Assembly (NCBI GenBank): GCA_905198745.1
Contig: CAJKDU010000052.1
Span: forward strand, 1-14,089
From: an uncultured Prevotella sp.
GTDB lineage: Bacteria; Bacteroidota; Bacteroidia; Bacteroidales; Bacteroidaceae
Direction of reading: 5' to 3'
Length of the DNA: 14,089 nt
Both the position numbers and the translations under genes were made by a program. Positions 1 through 6,299 of this stretch are shown here, piece after piece (within the stretch, counting starts at the first letter, position 1; each line of letters starts with the position of its first letter). Below the pieces are notes generated by a model that saw only the letters and a list, made by a program, of their open reading frames with translations, was not told where the DNA came from and made no database searches.

Positions 1-39
1 GACAAGCCCATTGGCAGAATTAAGTATGCACTAAATTAA
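1..39 (+). CDS. possible C-terminal tail of an upstream gene (partial)
   Basis: Frame 1 is open from the window edge and reads DKPIGRIKYALN before a TAA at 37-39, 30 bases before the next start codon. Such tight spacing would suit the last codons of an upstream gene in an operon with the secreted protein that follows, and I see no clear promoter in the gap. A second frame (TSPLAELSMH, then stop) is also open, so the frame cannot be settled from 39 bases. No family can be assigned. Confidence 0.3.
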   Translation, partial: DKPIGRIKYALN

Positions 40-69
40 TTCCGCCAACAGGTTTAAGAAAGGAAAAAG

Positions 70-1689
70 ATGAAAAAGTTTTTTACTTTAGTAGTAATGG
101 CAATGACTTCCTTGGCCATGATGGCAAAGGACTATACTTGCCCACTCGTTGTTAGTTTGTCGGGACTGGACTTTCCTCCCATTGAAGGCGTGACGGTGTC
201 GGTTGACGAGCAGATCAACGGTAAGTACACATTGAAGCTCCTAAACTTCGATATGGGTGGGGCCATGCCTGTCGGCAATATTGTTGTTGAGGATGTGGAT
301 GCTGTGACTTGCGGCACTACAATTGTGCTTAGCGCCCAGAAAAACATTACGATAACAGAGGGCGACAAGGAGTTGGGTGAAGACCAATCGTGGTTAGGCC
401 CCAAATTGGGTATTGTTCCAATCAACATGCAAGGTGAACTCAAAGGCGATAAGTTCAATGCTATTCTCAACATTGACATGTCTAAGATGGCCATGAACAT
501 TGGTGTGAAACTTGGTGATGACTGGTCCTTGATGGGACAGATTCCCAATTCCGGTTTTGAAACATATCACAAGGCAACTGTTGGCGACGTGTCGAGTGAT
601 GAGCCTAATGCCTGGCATTCCTTTATGAGTAGCACAGGCGGCCTTTCAAATATGGTAAACAAGACTGCCCATACCTTTATTTCCGACGAAGTTCGTCCAG
701 GTTCTACAGGTTCACACAGCGTGAAAGTTACTTCAGGAATAGTCGTGACAGACCTTGGCTTTATGAAGATCAATACACCGGCCAATGGTACGATTACTAC
801 AGGAAGACTGAATGCTGGCAGCATGACTGCTAAAGATGAAGCGAATAACTCCTTCCTTGACATGAGTACAACCGACGTTGACGGCAACGGAGATCCTTTC
901 TATGCCGTATTGACCAACAGACCAGACTCCATCGTTGCATGGGTGAAATTCAAGCAAGGAACACTTGACAACAAGTATAAGGACAGTAAATATGCTACTA
1001 TTAGCGCGATTATCACGGATGGTACCAAGTATCAAGATCCGGAAGATCCCAAGACAACTTATGCAAATGTGGTTGCCAAGGCTAAGAATGCAACGATAGA
1101 AAGCAAGGATTTCGCTTGGCAAAGAATAGTCGTTCCATTCGATTATGAAACTTACAAGGCAAACAATGCTAACCCTAAGGCAATTCTTGTGACCATGTCC
1201 ACCAATGCCACTCCTGGAGCAGCAAGCAAAGATGAGGCTAATCCTGATGTGTTGTACGTGGATGATGTGGAACTTATCTATAACTGCGACATCAAGTCGC
1301 TCAAGTTCAAGGGCACAGAAATGCTGATGGAAGATGGTGGATATGAAACGGAATATAATGGTGACGTTAATCTCGACGACATCGAGGTGGAGGCTACAAG
1401 CCCCAATGCTTTCATAAACAAGAGCCTGTTGGATCAAAGTGACGACAAAGAAAAACTGACTATGGCTACAATTACTGTCGTTTCCAACGACTTGAAGAAT
1501 GCCAATGTTTACTATTTCAGCATCAAGGGAGCCTCTATTACTGGCATCAAGAAGACTGAGACCGTGAAGAACAACACCGTGAGCGCTATCTACAACGCCA
1601 ACGGACAGCGGGTGAGCAACATGAACCAGCCTGGTCTCTACATCATCAAGAATGCTGACGGCAAGACCGTGAAGTTCTTGAAGAAGTAA
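70..1689 (+). CDS. secreted calycin-like / PCMD domain protein with T9SS-like C-terminal tail
   Basis: A 539-residue exported protein. Residues 1-19 form a classic signal peptide (MKKFF, hydrophobic core, cleavage near AMMA-KDYTC). Residues about 20-155 resemble the calycin-like beta-barrel domain common in Bacteroidales, with repeated turns such as GNIVVEDVDA and GELKGDKFNA. Residues about 158-408 resemble PCMD, a putative carbohydrate metabolism domain, starting at QIPNSGFETY and ending with the VLYVDDVELIY strand. After a short beta-rich linker, residues about 505-539 form a compact tail with IYNANGQRV, GLYIIK and a basic end KFLKK. This resembles the type A sorting tails of type IX secretion, so surface attachment or secretion is likely. 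The start at 70 follows an A-rich AGGAAAAAG leader. The biochemical function is unknown; a role in binding or processing glycans or haem-like ligands at the surface is only inference. A strong terminator follows. Confidence 0.85.
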   Translation: MKKFFTLVVMAMTSLAMMAKDYTCPLVVSLSGLDFPPIEGVTVSVDEQINGKYTLKLLNFDMGGAMPVGNIVVEDVDAVTCGTTIVLSAQKNITITEGDKELGEDQSWLGPKLGIVPINMQGELKGDKFNAILNIDMSKMAMNIGVKLGDDWSLMGQIPNSGFETYHKATVGDVSSDEPNAWHSFMSSTGGLSNMVNKTAHTFISDEVRPGSTGSHSVKVTSGIVVTDLGFMKINTPANGTITTGRLNAGSMTAKDEANNSFLDMSTTDVDGNGDPFYAVLTNRPDSIVAWVKFKQGTLDNKYKDSKYATISAIITDGTKYQDPEDPKTTYANVVAKAKNATIESKDFAWQRIVVPFDYETYKANNANPKAILVTMSTNATPGAASKDEANPDVLYVDDVELIYNCDIKSLKFKGTEMLMEDGGYETEYNGDVNLDDIEVEATSPNAFINKSLLDQSDDKEKLTMATITVVSNDLKNANVYYFSIKGASITGIKKTETVKNNTVSAIYNANGQRVSNMNQPGLYIIKNADGKTVKFLKK

Positions 1690-1712
1690 GGCCTTAAAGC
1701 CATATACTTGTC

Positions 1713-1753
1713 AGCGGCAAGACGTGAACATTCCAGCGTCTTGCCGCTTTTTT
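1713..1753 (+). terminator. rho-independent terminator of the PCMD gene
   Basis: A perfect 12-bp stem (AGCGGCAAGACG at 1713-1724 paired with 1737-1748) with a 12-base loop is followed directly by a T-run to 1753. It lies 24 bases after the stop codon. Confidence 0.92.
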
Positions 1754-1914
1754 GATTTTATGAGAGATGAGCATGGCTGCATGATGGACCATCTCAGATT
1801 GAACTGATGTCTTACGCGTGCGCGCGTGCGCACGTAAAAGTTTTCAAAAAATCGCCACTATCTATCACTTTTCTGAAAGGATGACAATATTTTATTGTTA
1901 CTAAGGGCTTTAAG

Positions 1915-1967
1915 TGGAGTGATAGATGAGTGATAGATGCGAAATAATCTATCACTCTATCACTCCA
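1915..1967. repeat. AGTGATAGAT inverted-repeat hairpin (copy A)
   Basis: TGGAGTGATAG, a 3-base bulge (ATG) and AGTGATAG form the left arm. CTATCACT followed by CTATCACTCCA forms the right arm. The stem is 11 plus 8 bp with a loop of about 12 bases. The unit also reads as a direct repeat of AGTGATAGATG. Confidence 0.85.
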
Positions 1968-1994
1968 TATTGCATGATTAAAAAGAGTTTGGAG

Positions 1995-2059
1995 GAGTGC
2001 CCAAAATCAGTCCTACTGTTTGGGCACTCGATGCCCACGGCGCGGGCAATGAGTGCCCA
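1995..2059. promoter_or_regulatory. three-arm alternative-pairing palindrome set (copy A)
   Basis: Arm 1 is GAGTGCCCA (1995-2003), arm 2 TGGGCACTC (2021-2029) and arm 3 GAGTGCCCA (2051-2059). Arm 2 can pair with arm 1 (extended to 11 bp, GAGTGCCCAAA with TTTGGGCACTC) or with arm 3. In the second pairing it encloses a small GCCC/GGGC hairpin at 2033-2047. The two folds exclude each other, as in an attenuator, but no gene follows on the plus strand, so a regulatory role is inference only. Confidence 0.6.
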
Positions 2060-2130
2060 GGCAGTGGAACCAAGCGTAAGTCTGACATTTGCTGTGTGTA
2101 ACTATGCCACTGAGAGATGCTTGCTTGTGG

Positions 2131-2173
2131 ATATAAAAAACGGGTGACAGACGTTGAATTGTCTGCCACCCGT
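2131..2173 (-). terminator. rho-independent terminator of the STAS gene
   Basis: Read on the minus strand, ACGGGTGGCAGAC (2173-2161) pairs with GTCTGTCACCCGT (2152-2140). This is a 13-bp stem with one G-U pair and an 8-base loop, followed by TTTTTTATAT. It lies about 78 bases beyond the STAS stop codon. Confidence 0.9.
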
Positions 2174-2251
2174 GGTGTGATGGTCATTGTATGCCTGCCG
2201 GGGAAAGTCGGGAGCCACGATGTGACTGGCGAAAACTTTCACCCGAAGAAG

Positions 2252-2557
2252 CTACGACCGGATGTCGAACAGCTTGAAGAAGCCGGTCAGCGTGAACACG
2301 TTGCGTATTTCGTCGGTGATGTGCTCCACGATGAGGTGTCCGCCCTTGGCTTCTACCTCCTTGCGTAGGGTGAGCAAAAGACGCAGACCGGAACTGCTGA
2401 TGTAGTTCAGTTGGTTACAATCAAGGGTGATTTGCTTGTCGGCCTGCTCGTTGAGCGTCTGGAAATCGGGTGCGCAGTCTTGGACACTGGCGGTGTCGAG
2501 ACGGCCTTCGAGAGAAGCCCTGACGGCATTCTCTTCAATCTTGATGTCTATTTTCAT
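2252..2557 (-). CDS. STAS-domain anti-sigma factor antagonist
   Basis: A 101-residue single-domain protein of the SpoIIAA/RsbV type, a cytoplasmic partner-switch regulator that frees a sigma factor or other target from its anti-sigma kinase. The fold is readable in order: an N-terminal strand pair (KIDIKIEENAVRASLEGRLD), the phosphorylation loop NYISSSGLRLLL (residues 51-62) and the final helix region VFTLTGFFKLFDI (residues 87-99). By alignment with SpoIIAA (DSSGLG), Ser55 is the expected phosphorylation site, and the usual Asp before it is a Ser here. The length is normal for a free-standing STAS protein. No kinase (RsbW/SpoIIAB-like), PP2C phosphatase or sigma partner is seen next to it, so its partners must be elsewhere. 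The start at 2557 follows an A-rich leader. Confidence 0.9.
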   Translation of the reverse strand: MKIDIKIEENAVRASLEGRLDTASVQDCAPDFQTLNEQADKQITLDCNQLNYISSSGLRLLLTLRKEVEAKGGHLIVEHITDEIRNVFTLTGFFKLFDIRS

Positions 2558-2595
2558 ATATTTCAGATATTAAATGTTTGCTAAGAAACACGACA

Positions 2596-2603
2596 CAAAG
2601 GAA
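2596..2603 (-). promoter_or_regulatory. candidate -7 element of the STAS gene
   Basis: The minus strand reads TTCCTTTG, seven of eight matches to TAnnTTTG, about 39 bases upstream of the STAS start. No convincing -33 element is visible. Confidence 0.4.
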
Positions 2604-2644
2604 AAAATATCGGGACTGATGCTGACTTATCCGATAAATAATCG

Positions 2645-2652
2645 TACCTTTG
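2645..2652 (+). promoter_or_regulatory. candidate -7 promoter element of the DUF2851 cluster
   Basis: TACCTTTG matches the Bacteroidetes TAnnTTTG consensus and lies 26 bases before the ATG at 2679. Its position decides the start: the in-frame ATG at 2574 would lie upstream of the promoter. No clear TTTG at -33. Confidence 0.6.
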
Positions 2653-2678
2653 GAGTGACCAAACAGATACACTCGAGT

Positions 2679-3986
2679 ATGGAACAGCTGCTCCATTATA
2701 TATGGAAACACAAGATGTTTCCGCTGCATCCTCTGCAAACCACTGCCGGAGAACCGGTGGAGGTGATCGACCCAGGGCTGCACAACATCCATGCCGGTCC
2801 CGATTTCTTCAATGCCAAAATCAAGATAGGCTGCACCATGTGGGTGGGCAATGTGGAGATTCACGAGCGTGCCACAGACTGGTTCGGGCACGGACATGAC
2901 CACGACCCGCACTACAACAATGTCATCCTGCACGTCTGTGCCCATGTGGACGGCGAGGTGACCACTGCCGACGGCAAACGGCCGCCACAGATGCAGCTCG
3001 ACGTGCCGCCCCAGGTGGAGGCGCACTATGAAGAGCTTTGCAAGACCGACAGCTACCCGCCCTGCTACAAGGTCATACCATCGCTCGACCGGCTCACCGT
3101 GCACAGTTGGATGGCGGCACTACAGGCAGAACGGCTGGAACAGAAGACACGGGCCATCGAGGAGCGGGTAGACCGGTGTGACGGTTCGTGGGAAGCCGCC
3201 TACTTTGTCACCATGGCACGCAACTTCGGCTTCGGCGTCAACGGCGAAGCCTTTGAGCAGTGGGCGTTCTCCATACCGCTTCACTGTGTGGACCATCACC
3301 GCGACAACCTGTTCCAGATTGAAGCCTTCTTTATGGGACAGGCCGGACTGCTCAACGAGGCCACCATTCCCACGCACTGTCTGGAAGACGCCATGCGGGA
3401 AGGCTATTTCAGCAAGTTGCGCACTGAGTACCAGTATCTTCAGCACAAGTTTTCGCTTACGCCCATTGACCCCGTTATCTGGCGCTTCCTCCGGCTTCGT
3501 CCGCAAAACTTCCCCCATATCCGCATCTCACAGTTGGCCCATCTCTACCACCAGCGCAAGGCGAGCCTGAGTGCCTTGGCTGAATGTAAGACGGTGGACG
3601 ATGCGCTGCAATTGTTCGACACCCAAGTGACGCCCTATTGGGAGACTCATTACACATTCGGCTCCACGAGTACGAAAAGCGGCAAGCACTTGTCGCCATC
3701 GTCGGTCAACCTGCTGATGATCAACACACTCGTGCCCATGCTTTTCGCCTATGGCAAGCACCGGATGAACGAGGACCTGTGTGACAGGGCATTCAGTTTG
3801 CTGGAGCAACTCAAGGCCGAAAACAACAACATCGTGAGAATGTGGCGGACATGCGGTCTGCCCGTGGTGAACGCCGGCGACACCCAGGCTCTCATACAAC
3901 TCAAGAAGAACTACTGCGACCGCCGCGACTGCCTGCGCTGCCGATTCGGCTATGAGTATCTGAAAGGCAGAAGGATAGAGGAATAA
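2679..3986 (+). CDS. DUF2851 family protein
   Basis: A 435-residue protein of the DUF2851 family, conserved in Bacteroidetes and of unknown function. Family hallmarks are the start MEQLLHYIWKHKMFP, the block NIHAGPDFFNAKIKIG followed by MWVGNVEIHERATDW with a His-rich HGHDHDPHYNN stretch, and ILHVCAHVDG. The C-terminal cysteine cluster CDRRDCLRCRFGYEYLKG may bind a metal (inference from residue pattern). The open frame begins at 2574 and would add 35 residues. I prefer 2679 because DUF2851 proteins begin at the LLHYIWK block and because a -7 promoter element lies inside the extension. No signal peptide is visible. It is the first gene of an apparent cluster with the thioesterase (37-base gap) and dprA. 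Confidence 0.85.
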   Translation: MEQLLHYIWKHKMFPLHPLQTTAGEPVEVIDPGLHNIHAGPDFFNAKIKIGCTMWVGNVEIHERATDWFGHGHDHDPHYNNVILHVCAHVDGEVTTADGKRPPQMQLDVPPQVEAHYEELCKTDSYPPCYKVIPSLDRLTVHSWMAALQAERLEQKTRAIEERVDRCDGSWEAAYFVTMARNFGFGVNGEAFEQWAFSIPLHCVDHHRDNLFQIEAFFMGQAGLLNEATIPTHCLEDAMREGYFSKLRTEYQYLQHKFSLTPIDPVIWRFLRLRPQNFPHIRISQLAHLYHQRKASLSALAECKTVDDALQLFDTQVTPYWETHYTFGSTSTKSGKHLSPSSVNLLMINTLVPMLFAYGKHRMNEDLCDRAFSLLEQLKAENNNIVRMWRTCGLPVVNAGDTQALIQLKKNYCDRRDCLRCRFGYEYLKGRRIEE

Positions 3987-4023
3987 CAAGATAATGTGGA
4001 ACAGAAAAAAATAACTGACGGAA

Positions 4024-4425
4024 ATGAAATTCATATTTGAAACCGAAATGGAAGTGCGCGACTATGAATGTGACATTGAGGGCATTGTCAACAATGCCAA
4101 CTATCTGCACTACACGGAGCACACCCGCCATCTCTTCCTGCGCTCGCTTGGCGTGAGCTTTGCCAAGATGCATGAGCAGGGAGTGGATGCTGTGGTGGCG
4201 CGCATGACCCTGCAATACAAGACTCCGCTGCGTTGCGACGACCACTTCATATCGCGCCTTGCGCTCGAGAAGAAGGGACTTCGCTATATCTTCCATCACG
4301 ACATCTATCGCAAGGGCGACGAGAAACTGTGCTTGAAGAGCGATGTGGAAATAGTTTGTCTGGTCAACGGACGACTGGGCAACAGCGATGATTATGACCG
4401 TGCCTTTGCGCCTTACATAGAGTAG
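4024..4425 (+). CDS. acyl-CoA thioesterase, hotdog fold (4HBT/YbgC-like)
   Basis: A 133-residue cytoplasmic protein with the signature of the 4-hydroxybenzoyl-CoA thioesterase superfamily, which hydrolyses acyl-CoA thioesters. The N-terminal motif YECDIEGIVNNANYLHYTEHTR matches the family pattern with the catalytic Asp (Asp17), the G-[IV]-V turn and the Tyr that begins the hotdog helix. The following strands (VVARMTLQYKTPLRCDD, YIFHHDIYRK, EIVCLV) have the expected order. The length is normal for the family. The actual acyl substrate cannot be read from the sequence. It starts 37 bases after the DUF2851 stop and ends 2 bases before the dprA start, so it is almost certainly co-transcribed with dprA, an arrangement I recall from other Bacteroidetes. 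Confidence 0.9.
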   Translation: MKFIFETEMEVRDYECDIEGIVNNANYLHYTEHTRHLFLRSLGVSFAKMHEQGVDAVVARMTLQYKTPLRCDDHFISRLALEKKGLRYIFHHDIYRKGDEKLCLKSDVEIVCLVNGRLGNSDDYDRAFAPYIE

Positions 4426-4427
4426 AC

Positions 4428-5555
4428 ATGGACCGACTTGAAACCATCTATACCATGGCGCTTGCCCGAATCAACTTCTTCGGGCTTGCCGGACTGCTTG
4501 AACTCTACCGGAAGTTGGGCTCTGCCACCGACGTGATGGACCACCGCAAGCATATCCTTGAGGTGCTCCCCGACGCCTCACCCAGATTGCAAGAGGCTCT
4601 CGACACGCTTGATGCACCGCTCGAACGGGCACGCGAGGAATACGACTGGTGTCAGGAACATGGCATATCCATGCTCTGTTTGGCAGACGATGGCTATCCC
4701 AAGAGACTCAAGGAGTGTGCCGACGCTCCTTTGGTGCTCTATTATAAAGGGACGGCCGACTTGAACCAGCGTCGCATAGTCAGCATGGTGGGCACACGCC
4801 ACTGTACGATGTATGGCGACGATTTCATCCGACGTTTCATGGCAGACCTGAAGGAAATCTGTCCGCAGGTGCTTGTGGTGAGCGGATTGGCTTATGGCAT
4901 TGATGTCATTGCCCATAGGGAGGCACTTGCCAACGGTTATGATACGGTGGGTGTACTGGCGCATGGACTTGACACACTTTATCCGTCGAGTCACCGCGAC
5001 ATAGCCAACCGGATGACGCATCAAGGCGGACTGCTCACGGAGCACATGTCGCATACGAAACCGGACAAGATTAACTTCGTGCGACGCAACCGTATCGTGG
5101 CAGGCATCGCAGACTGCTGCATCATGGTGGAGTCGGCTGCCCGTGGTGGCAGTCTGATTACGGCAGGCATGGCGCTCGACTATGGTCGTGATGTGTTTGC
5201 CGTGCCCGGCCGAACCACAGATTCCTGTTCAGAGGGCTGCAACAACCTGATACGCGACAATGGAGCTTCTTTGCTCACCTGTGCAGCCGACCTGGTGAAG
5301 GTGATGGGATGGGAAGCCGATGCGCAATTGGCGCATGCCCAAAGCCAGGGCATTGAGCGCAGTCTCTTTCCCAGTCTTTCGGCAGACGAGCAGAAGGTGG
5401 TCGATGTGTTGCGCCAAGCCAACGACCAACAGGTCAATTTGCTCAGTGTGAAGGCCGGCATGCCTGTGGGTAAACTTGCCGCCACATTGTTCGGACTTGA
5501 GATGAAGGGCATGGTCAAGGCTTTGGCTGGAGGTGTATACCATTTATACCAATAA
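4428..5555 (+). CDS. dprA: DNA-processing protein DprA (Smf)
   Basis: DprA binds incoming single-stranded DNA during natural transformation and loads RecA. It is present in many bacteria that are not known to be competent. The 375-residue protein has the full set of Rossmann-fold motifs: VSMVGTRHCTMYG (118-130), VSGLAYGIDVIAHREAL (151-167), VGVLAHGLDTLYPSSH (174-189), GGLLTEH (200-206), NFVRRNRIVAGIADCCIMVE (216-235), GGSLITAGMALDYGRDVFAVPG (240-261) and CNNLIRDNGASLLT (271-284). The usual SGS triplet is GGS here. A C-terminal winged-helix domain (about 312-375) resembles the DML1-like domain of other DprA proteins. Length and order are normal. The start follows the thioesterase stop by 2 bases, which implies translational coupling. 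Only a weak hairpin (CTTTAA/TTAAAG at 5570-5586) follows. Confidence 0.97.
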   Translation: MDRLETIYTMALARINFFGLAGLLELYRKLGSATDVMDHRKHILEVLPDASPRLQEALDTLDAPLERAREEYDWCQEHGISMLCLADDGYPKRLKECADAPLVLYYKGTADLNQRRIVSMVGTRHCTMYGDDFIRRFMADLKEICPQVLVVSGLAYGIDVIAHREALANGYDTVGVLAHGLDTLYPSSHRDIANRMTHQGGLLTEHMSHTKPDKINFVRRNRIVAGIADCCIMVESAARGGSLITAGMALDYGRDVFAVPGRTTDSCSEGCNNLIRDNGASLLTCAADLVKVMGWEADAQLAHAQSQGIERSLFPSLSADEQKVVDVLRQANDQQVNLLSVKAGMPVGKLAATLFGLEMKGMVKALAGGVYHLYQ

Positions 5556-5632
5556 AGCATGCTATGTCTTTAATATTGTTAAAGAATGAAAGAAATGCAG
5601 GCTGTATAGTTCCGGTTTTGTGTGTAATTGTC

Positions 5633-5640
5633 TATATTTG
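5633..5640 (+). promoter_or_regulatory. -7 promoter element of the DUF3332 gene
   Basis: TATATTTG is a full match to TAnnTTTG, 36 bases before the ATG at 5677. A TTTTG at 5616-5620 is too close to be an ideal -33 element. It shows that the DUF3332 gene has its own promoter rather than relying on read-through from dprA. Confidence 0.7.
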
Positions 5641-5676
5641 TGGCCACAATTAAATTAACACTTAAATCTGACAATT

Positions 5677-6231
5677 ATGTACAGTAAAACTATCAAGTCT
5701 GTCTTGGCACTCATGGTGGCAAGCGTGATGTTCAGCTCGTGTGTGGGCTCGTTCAGTCTTTTCAACAAACTGGCTAAATGGAACAAGGGTGCTACCCGCT
5801 ACAAGTTGCTCAACGAGCTAATCTTCCTGCTCATCTCTCCTGCCTATGCCGTTTGCGGCGTGGCAGACCTTTTCGTGCTCAACACCATTGAGTTCTGGAG
5901 TGGCAGCAATCCCCTGGCTGCCAATGTGGGCAAGACGGTGAAAGTGAAGGGTGAAGACGGACAGAAATACAGCGTGAAGTACCTGGCTGACGGCTATGAG
6001 GTGACACGTCCCACGGGCGAAGTGTTCTACTTTCTCTATGACCAGAAGGCTGATACATGGTCAATGGAAGAGAACGGAGTGAAGAAAGAACTCTTCCACT
6101 TCAACCATAACGGCACTGTAAAGATGACATTGCCTACAGGTAAGAAACTGGATGTGGCACTCGACGAAAGCGGTAAGTTTGAACTCCGCAGTGCCATGGC
6201 TGGAGCCACCTATTTCATGGCTGCAAGATAA
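5677..6231 (+). CDS. DUF3332-like lipoprotein
   Basis: A 184-residue envelope protein. Residues 1-21 are a lipoprotein signal ending in MFSSC, so Cys22 is the expected lipidation site. The region GSFSLFNKLAKWNKGATRYKLLNELIFLLISPAYAVCGVADLFVLNTIEFWSGSNP (residues 25-79) carries the conserved pattern of the DUF3332 family, with a hydrophobic segment at about 47-70 that may be a membrane helix. The rest (KVKGEDGQKYSVKYLADGYEV, VFYFLYDQKADTWSM, TVKMTLPTGKKL) is beta-rich. The biochemical role of the family is unknown. It has its own promoter and shares a bidirectional terminator with the convergent peptidase gene. Confidence 0.85.
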   Translation: MYSKTIKSVLALMVASVMFSSCVGSFSLFNKLAKWNKGATRYKLLNELIFLLISPAYAVCGVADLFVLNTIEFWSGSNPLAANVGKTVKVKGEDGQKYSVKYLADGYEVTRPTGEVFYFLYDQKADTWSMEENGVKKELFHFNHNGTVKMTLPTGKKLDVALDESGKFELRSAMAGATYFMAAR

Positions 6232-6255
6232 TATTCAAACAGAAGAATGAAAGAA

Positions 6256-6293
6256 AGAGGAGTGAAAGGACGCCAACGTTCTTTCACTCCTCT
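6256..6293. terminator. bidirectional terminator between convergent genes
   Basis: AGAGGAGTGAAAG (6256-6268) pairs perfectly over 13 bp with 6281-6293, loop of 12 bases. A pyrimidine/T-rich run (TCTTTTCTT) follows on the plus strand and a T-rich run (CTTTCTTTCATTC) on the minus strand, so it can serve both the DUF3332 and M16 genes. Confidence 0.85.
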
Positions 6294-6299
6294 CTTTTC

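Larger units (their letters stand above)
1813..2062 (+). repeat. modular non-coding repeat element, copy A
   Basis: This gene-free block contains, in order: a 24-base strictly alternating purine-pyrimidine tract (1813-1836); GTAAAAGTTTTC (1834-1845); ATCTATCACTTTT (1860-1872); a double AGTGATAGAT inverted repeat (1915-1967); and a three-arm palindrome set built on GAGTGCCCA and TGGGCACTC (1995-2059), ending AGGC. The same modules recur in the same order and orientation at 13556-13993. The element sits between two convergent terminators and has no convincing ORF; frames through it are short and disrupted by the hairpins. Whether it is a mobile or REP-like element, a structured RNA or a protein-binding array is not decidable here. 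Confidence 0.8.

Noticed and set aside
733..1437. 234-codon minus-strand open frame within the PCMD gene
   Set aside because: Antisense shadow; no start context, promoter or family similarity.
1813..2062. CRISPR array as an explanation for the AGTGATAGAT repeats
   Set aside because: The repeat units are adjacent or inverted with no regular spacers of uniform length, and no cas genes are present.
1926..2147. 73-codon plus-strand open frame across repeat copy A
   Set aside because: Its codons are the hairpin repeats themselves; the same frame is not kept in copy B.
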